NCBI GenBank assembly: GCA_027859055.1
Contig: JAQIBO010000357.1
Location: 1-19,030 of the forward strand
Direction of reading: 5' to 3'
DNA length: 19,030 nt
From: Spirochaeta sp.
GTDB lineage: Bacteria > Spirochaetota > Spirochaetia > DSM-27196 > Alkalispirochaetaceae
Below, in pieces: positions 6,452-13,298 of this stretch. Each line of letters begins with the position of its first letter. The stretch's first letter is position 1. The position numbers were made by a program, and so were the translations under genes. The notes below the pieces were generated by a model. The model did not search any database. It was not told the origin of the DNA and saw only the letters and a program-made list of their open reading frames with translations.

Positions 6452-8146
6452 TCAGGCGTACGTCCACGTTGTCGGACCGTCTTTGCGGTCTTCCAGACGG
6501 ATTCCCGCCGCTGCCAGGCGATCCCGTATCCGATCCGCCGTTTCAAAATCACGGTTTTGCCGCGCTGCAGCCCGGAGTTCGATCACCAGATCCATCACAC
6601 CGTTTAACGTCTCGTCACCGCCTGTTCCTCCTGATGACGCGGCGGCGCCGTCTTCATCGGGGTGCAGCCCCAGAACAAACCGGGTGAACCCGCGAATTAC
6701 CCGTGCCGCGCCGCGGCGAACGTCCGGGGTGGCATCGGCGTGTTCCGGTCGCTGCACAATCTTCAACAGATCAAACAACGCAGCGATCGTCCTGGGAGTG
6801 TGAAAGTCGTCGGCCATCGCATTCCAGCACGCGGCGATCGCATCGCCAACGGCCTGACCGTGCCCGTCTTCGGCGGGAACGGAATCCGCACGGGGAACGA
6901 CCGCACCACTCTGCGCAACCGGATCATCCTTCGGTCCCGTCGGGGTCCGCGCCAGCGCTCCGCGCCGCTCGGCAAGCGCGACCGCCTCATCGGCGATCTC
7001 TTCGGCAAGCACCTGTTCCGCCTGGCGCAGACCGCCCATGAGCCGGCGATATCCCTTCTCAGCCGCCTCCAGCGCAGCGCCGGAAAAGTCGATCGTACTG
7101 CGATAGTGGGACTGAAGCATGAAAAAGCGCAGCACCATCGGGCCGAACGCCCGGTCAAGGCGCGGATGCGCTCCGGTGAACATCTCCTCGAGGGTGATGA
7201 AGTTGCCCAGACTCTTGGCCATCTTCTGTCCGTCCACGGTGAGCATGTTTGAATGCATCCAGTACCGCGCCGGATCGCACCCGAACGCTCCATGACTCTG
7301 GGCGATCTCCGCTTCATGGTGGGGAAACTGCAGGTCCAGCCCGCCGCCGTGAATATCAAACGTCTCACCGAGATAGCGGGTGCTCATCGTGGTGCATTCA
7401 AGATGCCATCCGGGAAACCCGTCTCCCCAGGGACTGCGCCAGCGCATGATGTGTTCCGGTTCGGCGCGTTTCCACAACGCAAAATCCAGGGCGCTCCGTT
7501 TTTCTCCGGACCCGGCGGTTGCGCGGGTATTGGAGCGCAGGTCGTCAAACACTTTTCCCGAGAGCTGCCCGTAGGAGGTGCCCGCCGCCGCGGTATCCCC
7601 GGATGCGGTGGTGTCCCCCGACGCGCCGGTCCCTGCGACATACGCCTCAAGGTCAAAGTAGATCGATCCGTTGGACTCGTAGGCGAGGCCCGACTCCAGA
7701 ATCTGTTCCACCACTTCGATTTGCTCAATGACGTGGCCACTGGCGCGCGGTTCTATCGACGGTGGCTCGCACCCGAGACGCTGCATTCCGTCGTGATAGC
7801 TGAGGGTGTACTGCTGGACGATTTCCATCGGCTCTACCCGTTCAAGACGGGCGCGCTTGGCGATCTTGTCTTCACCGGCTCCCGCCTGTTCATCTTCAAG
7901 GTGGCCGACGTCGGTGATATTCCGAACGTAGCGGACGCGGTACCCGATAAACCGCAAGAACCGAAACACCGTATCAAACGCGACGGCGGTCCGGGCGTGG
8001 CCGAGGTGCGGGTCCGAGTACACTGTGGGCCCGCAGACGTACATACCAACAAACGGCGGCTCCAGCGCCTCAAACCGTTCTGCCGTACGATGAAGGGAGT
8101 TGTATATCGTCAGGGGGACGTTGTTGTAACGTGCTGTTTCATCCAT
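6452..8146 (-). CDS. cysS: Cysteinyl-tRNA synthetase
   Basis: The class I synthetase signatures are present: DPHLGHART (HIGH motif, 46-52) and QKMAKSLGN (KMSKS motif, 308-312). The catalytic zinc ligands are Cys38 (VCGPTVY), Cys251 (WHLECTTMS), His276 and Glu280 (FPHHEAEIAQS). It charges tRNA-Cys with cysteine using ATP. At 564 residues it is about 100 longer than the common bacterial enzyme. The extra length comes from a Gly/Ala/Ser/Thr/Asp-rich insert at about 172-191 with the repeated unit ASGDT, a segment at about 395-432 rich in Pro/Asp/Gly, and a Gly/Ala/Ser stretch near 500-512. None interrupts a catalytic motif, so the enzyme should be active. It lies in an operon 51 bases after an unknown gene and 24 bases before sufE. 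Confidence 0.97.
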   Translation of the reverse strand: MDETARYNNVPLTIYNSLHRTAERFEALEPPFVGMYVCGPTVYSDPHLGHARTAVAFDTVFRFLRFIGYRVRYVRNITDVGHLEDEQAGAGEDKIAKRARLERVEPMEIVQQYTLSYHDGMQRLGCEPPSIEPRASGHVIEQIEVVEQILESGLAYESNGSIYFDLEAYVAGTGASGDTTASGDTAAAGTSYGQLSGKVFDDLRSNTRATAGSGEKRSALDFALWKRAEPEHIMRWRSPWGDGFPGWHLECTTMSTRYLGETFDIHGGGLDLQFPHHEAEIAQSHGAFGCDPARYWMHSNMLTVDGQKMAKSLGNFITLEEMFTGAHPRLDRAFGPMVLRFFMLQSHYRSTIDFSGAALEAAEKGYRRLMGGLRQAEQVLAEEIADEAVALAERRGALARTPTGPKDDPVAQSGAVVPRADSVPAEDGHGQAVGDAIAACWNAMADDFHTPRTIAALFDLLKIVQRPEHADATPDVRRGAARVIRGFTRFVLGLHPDEDGAAASSGGTGGDETLNGVMDLVIELRAAARQNRDFETADRIRDRLAAAGIRLEDRKDGPTTWTYA

Positions 8147-8197
8147 ACACTTGAGACGGTACCGATCTACGCCGGTTTGGACAAGGCGGCACGCCGA

Positions 8198-8740
8198 TCA
8201 GAACTGGTCAAACCAGTCGTCCTCGAGACCGCCGGCGCCGAAGAAGTTGATCCCGCTGACCGTTTCTTCCACCGGTTTGCCAAGATCAGACAGGACGATT
8301 TTGTGTCCCGGACAGCCGAGACGCGCACAGACGTGAATCCGGTTTTTACCGCCGGGCAACTGAAGTTCGATACCCCGCGTTGAGGTACACCCCTCGACAT
8401 CACAGGTGCGTTCGATCATCAGACTCTCTCCCGTTTCCAGGACAGACGCCTCCACGTACTGATCGCCATGGCCAAGCTCCGGCAGAAACCCGAACAGTTT
8501 CGCGTGGCTTCCCCAGAACGCATCGACAAAGATCAGCCCTTCCACGTCGCCGATCCGCGCCTTGAAGCGGATACTCGGCTCTCCGTGAATGCGTACACTG
8601 TCGGTCACAAGCGGTGTGCCCGTCGGGCTTACAACGGATTCTACGACGAGAAACTCCCGCCCGTGTCGATTGACCAGTTTCATGCCTTCCGGCAGCGACC
8701 GGAGGAACTCAACGGGGATTTCATTATGTACGAGTTTCAT
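8198..8740 (-). CDS. Hypothetical protein with four-cysteine, zinc-site-like motif
   Basis: The 180-residue product has no signal peptide or membrane segment and I recognise no family. Residues 1-105 look like a beta-rich domain. Four cysteines follow as CDVEGC (113, 118) and CARLGC (138, 143), the second directly followed by PGH. Two CxxxxC pairs 20 residues apart suggest a structural zinc site. The C-terminus (GAGGLEDDWFDQF) is acidic with aromatic residues, like a short binding tail. It heads the operon with cysS, sufE and the PPP phosphatase, and is divergent from nrdR. The ATG at 8738-8740 is preceded by a T-run rather than a ribosome-binding site, but by a promoter-like pair at a leaderless distance. 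No function is assigned. Confidence 0.8.
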   Translation of the reverse strand: MKLVHNEIPVEFLRSLPEGMKLVNRHGREFLVVESVVSPTGTPLVTDSVRIHGEPSIRFKARIGDVEGLIFVDAFWGSHAKLFGFLPELGHGDQYVEASVLETGESLMIERTCDVEGCTSTRGIELQLPGGKNRIHVCARLGCPGHKIVLSDLGKPVEETVSGINFFGAGGLEDDWFDQF

Positions 8741-8746
8741 AAAAAC

Positions 8747-8775
8747 AGTGTACTACACGGCTCACCACCACGCAA
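8747..8775 (-). promoter_or_regulatory. Candidate promoter of the four-cysteine protein/cysS operon
   Basis: On the minus strand TTGCGT (8770-8775) and TACACT (8747-8752) are separated by exactly 17 bases. The ATG begins 7 bases beyond the -10, so the transcript would start at about the first base of the start codon. The lack of any ribosome-binding site agrees with this. Confidence 0.45.
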
Positions 8776-8826
8776 TGTTGCAATCAACGCCACCGCGGTA
8801 TAGGGTGGAACCACAACACCGACACG

Positions 8827-8838
8827 GGGGTTCGCCCC
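8827..8838 (+). promoter_or_regulatory. GGGG-TTCG-CCCC hairpin in the nrdR leader
   Basis: A perfect 4-base G/C stem with a TTCG loop ends 6 bases before the GGAG ribosome-binding site (8845-8848), which lies 8 bases before the nrdR ATG. UUCG loops are very stable in RNA. It could tune translation or protect the mRNA 5' end. A weak promoter match lies upstream (TTGCAA 8778-8783, TATAGG 8799-8804, 15-base spacer). Confidence 0.35.
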
Positions 8839-8856
8839 AGATATGGAGCACTGACG

Positions 8857-9366
8857 ATGCGTTGTCCCAAATGCGCCTCTCTGGAGGACAAGGTTATTGA
8901 ATCCCGGGCCCTTGCCGACGGCCGAACGATCCGTCGACGTCGCGAATGCCTCTCGTGCGGGTACCGGTTCACCTCGTATGAACGAGCCGAAGAAAAGCAG
9001 CTCATGGTTGTCAAGAAGTCCAAGAATCGGCGCGAACCGTTCGATCGCATCAAACTGGAAAAAGGGATCCAGCAGGCGGTCCGGAAACGCTCGGTCAGTC
9101 AGGGGCAGATCGCGACGATGATCGACGAACTGGAAGAGCGGGCGCTTCACGAGGGGATGGACTCCCATGAAATCACCGCCTCCCGTCTGGGAGAACTGGT
9201 ACTTGACCGGTTATACGAACTTGACCGCGTTGCGTATATCCGCTTTGCCTCGGTGTACCGCAACTTTGAAAACGTGGAGGAGTTTATCCGCGAGATTGAT
9301 GCGCTTGCCCGGGAAGGCGGCCCCGCCGGGATGCGGCGGGACACGGATAGTGGCGAAGGGACTTGA
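8857..9366 (+). CDS. nrdR: Transcriptional repressor NrdR
   Basis: The 169-residue product has both NrdR domains: an N-terminal zinc ribbon with Cys3, Cys6, Cys31 and Cys34 (MRCPKC and CLSCGYRFTSYER) and an ATP-cone at about 47-137 (VVKKSKNRREPFDRIKLEKG onward). NrdR binds paired NrdR boxes in front of ribonucleotide reductase genes and represses them when its ATP-cone is loaded with ATP plus dATP. No nrd gene is in the window and I see no box in its own leader. The ATG has a good GGAG site 8 bases upstream. The family domain ends near residue 153; the last residues (GGPAGMRRDTDSGEGT) are encoded by a GC-rich hairpin and by the antisense of a tRNA gene, ending at TGA 9364-9366. Confidence 0.96.
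   Translation: MRCPKCASLEDKVIESRALADGRTIRRRRECLSCGYRFTSYERAEEKQLMVVKKSKNRREPFDRIKLEKGIQQAVRKRSVSQGQIATMIDELEERALHEGMDSHEITASRLGELVLDRLYELDRVAYIRFASVYRNFENVEEFIREIDALAREGGPAGMRRDTDSGEGT
9322..9340. terminator. GC-rich hairpin downstream of the tRNA, inside the nrdR 3' end
   Basis: CCCGCCG (9322-9328) pairs perfectly with CGGCGGG (9334-9340) around a 5-base loop. It lies 8 bases past the 3' end of the minus-strand tRNA, where a terminator or processing signal would be expected. There is no T-run after it on the minus strand, so intrinsic termination is doubtful. Confidence 0.35.
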
Positions 9367-9420
9367 ACCCCTGACCGAGCGGATATGAGCCGCTTGCTCT
9401 ACCAACTGAGCTACGCCACC
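9348..9420 (-). tRNA. tRNA-Met (anticodon CAT, elongator type)
   Basis: The 73-base minus-strand sequence folds as a complete cloverleaf. The acceptor stem is GGTGGCG with CGCCACT, the D stem GCTC/GAGC with loop AGTTGGTA, the anticodon stem AGCGG/CCGCT around CTCATAT, the variable loop CGGTC, and the T stem AGGGG/CCCTT around TTCAAGT, with discriminator A. The anticodon is CAT. The G1-U72 wobble and the 3' end CTA match elongator tRNA-Met of many bacteria. The initiator type is excluded because three G:C pairs do not flank the anticodon loop on the stem. A lysidine-modified tRNA-Ile2 cannot be fully excluded by eye. CCA is not encoded. The last 19 bases overlap the 3' end of nrdR on the other strand. 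Confidence 0.95.
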
Positions 9421-9436
9421 GTATGAACGAGGCGAC

Positions 9437-9465
9437 AATCTATCAGGCGCGCCGTTGCGTGTCAA
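9437..9465 (-). promoter_or_regulatory. Promoter of the tRNA-Met gene
   Basis: A perfect TTGACA -35 (9460-9465, minus strand) is followed after 17 bases by TAGATT (9437-9442), which carries an upstream TG extension (CTGATAGATT). Transcription would start near 9430, about 10 bases before the tRNA 5' end. This is the best promoter match in the window. Confidence 0.7.
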
Positions 9466-9498
9466 TCGCACCGCTACATCGCGTGCTATATCGCTCCA

Positions 9499-12390
9499 CT
9501 ACACCAGGTTGTGGTGGCGCGCCTCCTGCATCAGCTGCTGGTTCCACGTGTTCTGCCGGAGGTACCGCATCTTGTCGCGATACTCATCAATCCGACTTGT
9601 CCGCTCCTGGATCAGTTTGACCGATTTCCCGAGAATGGTGATCCGGTCGTCCCGGTCGCCCGATCGTTCCTCCGGAAGGACGCTGGAGTACAGATAGTTG
9701 TACAACCCGGTGTACGGGTCAATTCCGGCGCCGTCATTTCCGCGCGTCAGTGCGTAGAAGATCGGTACCGCCTCCTCCTGCCGCCCAAGATGCGCCAGAG
9801 TCCACGCGTAATACGATCGGATAATCCGCAGCAGTTCGGTGCTTCCAATGCTGTTGGCGATGATCAGATCCTCGATCGAGGCGAACCCGTTGTCCCAGCA
9901 CACCCCCAGACGTGGCCACCGGTCGGCACGCTCTTCCACCTCATAGGCTGTCTCCAGCAGCGGAAGCGCCTCTTCGAACCGGCCAAACCGACTGAACACC
10001 TCCGCGCGAAACAGCAGCGTCTCCGCCGTTTCGGGTAATGCGGCAAACACGGTCTCCGCGTCTTCCGGCGTCCCTTCAACAGCGAAACGGCTGCGTCCTT
10101 CCCACGCCTGCGCGGTACCCTGCGGCGCTTCCACGCCACACGCTTCACAGAACCGGCGGATAAACGCGAACTGCTCAGCGGCGTCGCGGTAGTCTCCGAA
10201 CTCGTAGTTGATCCGCCCCAGCAGGAACCACAACAGGACAAACCAGTCTGTGTATCCGCGTTGCAATAACGGGTCAAGGAGCTCTCCGGCGATCTTTCCC
10301 GAACGGCTCAGATTTCCTTCCAGAAAGAGTCGTATCGCGTCCATCGCCCGGGCGATCATGCTTGTCCCGACATCACGCTCCGCCTCCTCCCGGGCAAATC
10401 CGAGGTACTGTCCCGCGTCGGCCAGGCGTCGCTGGGCAAACATGATACGCGCCATCAGGAGGTGACTCATCGCGACACCGCGCCCCAGTGCGGCGTCATC
10501 CGGGGCGTTCTGCTGCAGCATGATCGCATCTTTGACGGTCCGCAGCGCCTCTGCGTACTCCCGTCGTGCCAGGAAAAATTCCGCCAGGCCCAGATGGGCG
10601 TCAGCCTGAACCGCCGGTGCGCCGGCCACCACGGGGAGAAGGCGTATCACCGTGTTGTACAACTCTGCACACTCCTGCGGTCCGCGGGAATCCCGCAGAT
10701 ACAGCTTGAGTCGTCCCGCCGCATCACTCAACTGCATCATCGGACTGCTGAGCTCTCCGGATGGAGTGTACCGATCGTAATTTTCAAAGGATCCCCCTGC
10801 GGCGATCTGTTGCAGCACTTCATGGTGCAACCAATTCCGTTCCAGGCCGGATACGGTATCCCGCAACAGGTCCCACACCGTTGGTGACATCATTATCTCG
10901 CGCCGCGTCAGTTTTTCCCGCAGAAACTCCCGTTCGATCTCCCGAAGTTCCGCTGCCGCCCCTTCGGACACGATCTCGTCCAGAACCGGCGCAATGAGGC
11001 GATGCAGCCGTGGAGCTCCGACATCGTCGATAACGCCGATATGCACGAAGTCTTTCAGAATTCGCGCCCGTTCCGCGAGGGAAATCCCGGTCCGCGGGTA
11101 CAACTCGTCACGGATGCGCGGTTCCAGAACGGGGTACAGATCGCGGATAATGTAGAGCGTTTGCTGGTGTTTGCGACTGAGCATCCGTTGCAGAGTTGCG
11201 GTGTACTCGGCGTCTTCCAAATCGACTGTGTCCGCGCCGCCCTCGTCTCCCGTTCGGTCCAGTGCCGCCCAGTACCGTTCGGCGGCGTCACCGCGTTCAG
11301 TGCCGGGTCGGTCCACGTCGTCCCGGGCGTCGCGTTCCTCCCACCGCAGCGCGCCGGTGGTGGCGTCAGCTTCGACGTCGGCCCGTCCAAAATACCTATC
11401 CACCGGATCGGCTGCCACCGCAATCAAGCGGCACAGTTTCGCCTCGCTCGTTTCATCGGTGAGCGTCCGCAATAAATGGCGCCTGTCCGCCGCCTCCGCC
11501 GCGTCAAACGCCTCAAGAACAACCAGTGGTCGTTGGTTTTCCTCGGCAAGACGGGCGAGGGCGGAGCGAACGGTCAGCTCCAGTTCTCCGCGCACCCACA
11601 ACGATGCGAGATAGTCTCCGCCCGGGCGCGAAAACCGTTCCATCAGCGCGTCGACTGTCCGTGCCATGCCGCTGTCCGTCGGCTCATCCTGAGAGTGATG
11701 ACGAAGATGAACGACAAGCTGCCGGACGAGATCGTGCAGGAGCGCTTCCGACGATTGCCCGACGACACACTGTACCACCAACGTCGGCACCGGGCTTTCC
11801 ATCCGCAGCGCCGCCACCGTTCGGGATATCTCTGATGTCGTAATCCAGATGTCACGGGTTTCCGACCGTTCTATTGCGTCCTCCGCCACGGCGGAGCGGA
11901 CCGCTTCGATCATGGAGCGCTGATACGAACGGTCGGCAAGTTGGCCATCCGTGTGAAACCGTCGAACCAGGAATATCTTCCCACTCTCGCTCAGCTCGAC
12001 GACCGGCTCCACCGCCGGCGCGACTGACGCGGTCACGTATGCGGCGTTCTGAACACGGACAAAGCGCAACAGCCGCTCAATACGCGCCAAAGCGACATCC
12101 GCGCGCGCCGGTTCGTGAAAATCGACGATAACGACGGTGTCAAGAAGGTTGTCACCCTGATCCTGCAGCATCGCCAGCACCACACGGGCGGGATTTGCGA
12201 CGTCCTCCGGGTCGAGGGGAACGCTGTCATGGTCGCCGAAGAGAAACAGATCTCCCTCGTGGGCGATACGGCGAAACCCGTGCTCGCCAAGGAGCGCATC
12301 AAGCTCTTTGTTGAAGCGGTCGTGCCAGTCCCGACGGATGCGCGATGCCTGCCGCACACCGGCGGCTTCGATCAGAAGATAGTACATCAA
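9499..12390 (-). CDS. Large TPR protein with degenerate cyclase-like and STAND ATPase-like regions
   Basis: The product is 963 residues with no signal peptide or membrane helix. Residues 1-145 resemble a class III nucleotidyl-cyclase homology domain in outline: residues 27-52 read like the GG..VKHTGDGFLAEF segment (GFRRIAHEGDLFLFGDHDS), followed by a helix and beta strands. Metal and base-recognition residues are not evident. Residues 178-310 resemble the ATPase core of STAND regulators, with IWITTSEISRTVAAL (181-195) where a P-loop would be and RPLVVLEAFDAAEA (287-300) where Walker B would be. The P-loop glycines and lysine are missing. From about 560 to 905 helix pairs of TPR type recur (for example YAEALRTVKDAIMLQ, YRDAAEQFAFI, FEEALPLLETAYEV). 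A non-catalytic scaffold or signal receptor is a guess. It follows a membrane-protein gene by 54 bases. Confidence 0.8.
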   Translation of the reverse strand: MMYYLLIEAAGVRQASRIRRDWHDRFNKELDALLGEHGFRRIAHEGDLFLFGDHDSVPLDPEDVANPARVVLAMLQDQGDNLLDTVVIVDFHEPARADVALARIERLLRFVRVQNAAYVTASVAPAVEPVVELSESGKIFLVRRFHTDGQLADRSYQRSMIEAVRSAVAEDAIERSETRDIWITTSEISRTVAALRMESPVPTLVVQCVVGQSSEALLHDLVRQLVVHLRHHSQDEPTDSGMARTVDALMERFSRPGGDYLASLWVRGELELTVRSALARLAEENQRPLVVLEAFDAAEAADRRHLLRTLTDETSEAKLCRLIAVAADPVDRYFGRADVEADATTGALRWEERDARDDVDRPGTERGDAAERYWAALDRTGDEGGADTVDLEDAEYTATLQRMLSRKHQQTLYIIRDLYPVLEPRIRDELYPRTGISLAERARILKDFVHIGVIDDVGAPRLHRLIAPVLDEIVSEGAAAELREIEREFLREKLTRREIMMSPTVWDLLRDTVSGLERNWLHHEVLQQIAAGGSFENYDRYTPSGELSSPMMQLSDAAGRLKLYLRDSRGPQECAELYNTVIRLLPVVAGAPAVQADAHLGLAEFFLARREYAEALRTVKDAIMLQQNAPDDAALGRGVAMSHLLMARIMFAQRRLADAGQYLGFAREEAERDVGTSMIARAMDAIRLFLEGNLSRSGKIAGELLDPLLQRGYTDWFVLLWFLLGRINYEFGDYRDAAEQFAFIRRFCEACGVEAPQGTAQAWEGRSRFAVEGTPEDAETVFAALPETAETLLFRAEVFSRFGRFEEALPLLETAYEVEERADRWPRLGVCWDNGFASIEDLIIANSIGSTELLRIIRSYYAWTLAHLGRQEEAVPIFYALTRGNDGAGIDPYTGLYNYLYSSVLPEERSGDRDDRITILGKSVKLIQERTSRIDEYRDKMRYLRQNTWNQQLMQEARHHNLV

Positions 12391-12444
12391 TACAGAGTAT
12401 CGACGGACGGAACCCGGCGGTTGATACCGTCACCACCAACACGC

Positions 12445-13242
12445 CTACTCCGGAGCATCGCTCTCGGAGGACAACAGGTACTCTACATCGATTATTTCAC
12501 CGACGGAGACGTAAATCCACACGCTCCACCACTGTCGTACGCCGTTTCGGAGGAGCAGATGCGCCCCGTCGGTTCCGTCCAGCACGCGGTACACCCGATC
12601 GACCTCCCCGATTTCCGCGATCAGCTCCTGAAACGACCGGTTCACATACGTTTGCCGCGACGGTGATATCGGCAGGCGTTCCACCGACCCCGCGTCGTCT
12701 ATACCGGCGCCGTCTGCACCGTCGCCGTCGACACCGCCGCCGGTGGTAACGAGTTCCACCACCGCGCCGAGAACGGAGGTTTGGTCCGGGGTGGTGCCGT
12801 TTCCGGCGGCCCCGGGGGGATAGAGCGCACGCACCGGCGCATCGGCCAACTGCGAGCGCGGTTCCACAGCGGCAAAGCGCGGCGGCTCCTCGGCAACCAG
12901 CGCTCCCAGCGCGACCGAAACGCCGTCCACCCCACCGAGATGCCGCACCTCAAACCCGGTATCCACCCCGGAGGAACGCGCCGTTGCGGCGTCACTCCCG
13001 TCGGTCGGATTTTCGGAGTTTGACTGGTCAGCGGCGGCCGGCGCGAGGGTGACAGAACGTTCCCCGGACGATCCGGACGCCGCCGGAACATCTGACCCCG
13101 AAGAATCCACCTCCTCTGCACGAAGTACGGCGAGGACGACAAACACGATAAGCGCCGCGGCAACAACGATTCCACCTGCGGTCAGGCCGATGGACAGCGG
13201 CGTCTTTCCGGAGCGTTCCCGGACGGGCTTAATATTTCCCAC
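12445..13242 (-). CDS. Hypothetical single-pass membrane protein
   Basis: The 265-residue product has a basic N-terminus (KPVRERSGK), one transmembrane helix at about 18-40 (IGLTAGGIVVAAALIVFVVLAVL split) and a long C-terminal part probably outside the cytoplasm. Residues 44-85 are Ser/Asp/Gly-rich and disordered. Residues 90-190 are low in complexity with Gly/Asp-rich stretches. A compact, better-ordered domain occupies about 195-260 (VNRSFQELIAEIGEVDRVY and LLLRNGVRQWWSVWIYVS). I recognise no family. The start is GTG at 13240-13242, the first possible start after an in-frame TGA; no ribosome-binding site is visible. It lies 54 bases before the large TPR gene, and the two are probably cotranscribed. 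Confidence 0.7.
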   Translation of the reverse strand: MGNIKPVRERSGKTPLSIGLTAGGIVVAAALIVFVVLAVLRAEEVDSSGSDVPAASGSSGERSVTLAPAAADQSNSENPTDGSDAATARSSGVDTGFEVRHLGGVDGVSVALGALVAEEPPRFAAVEPRSQLADAPVRALYPPGAAGNGTTPDQTSVLGAVVELVTTGGGVDGDGADGAGIDDAGSVERLPISPSRQTYVNRSFQELIAEIGEVDRVYRVLDGTDGAHLLLRNGVRQWWSVWIYVSVGEIIDVEYLLSSESDAPE

Positions 13243-13298
13243 GGGTCAATGGTAGTATGCGCTGGACGTCACGACAAGGACGGCGGAGGAACGTACCG

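Noticed and set aside
7253..8383. Long open frame (376 codons) on the plus strand opposite cysS
   Set aside because: It is a high-G+C antisense shadow of cysS with basic, low-information protein content and no motifs.
8741..8856. NrdR boxes in the nrdR leader (autoregulation)
   Set aside because: No pair of sequences resembling the A/T-centred NrdR box is visible in the 116-base gap.
9348..9420. tRNA-Ile2 or initiator tRNA-fMet
   Set aside because: The G1-U72 pair and CTA 3' end fit elongator tRNA-Met. An initiator would have unpaired base 1 and three G:C pairs by the anticodon loop. Ile2 is less likely but not fully excluded.
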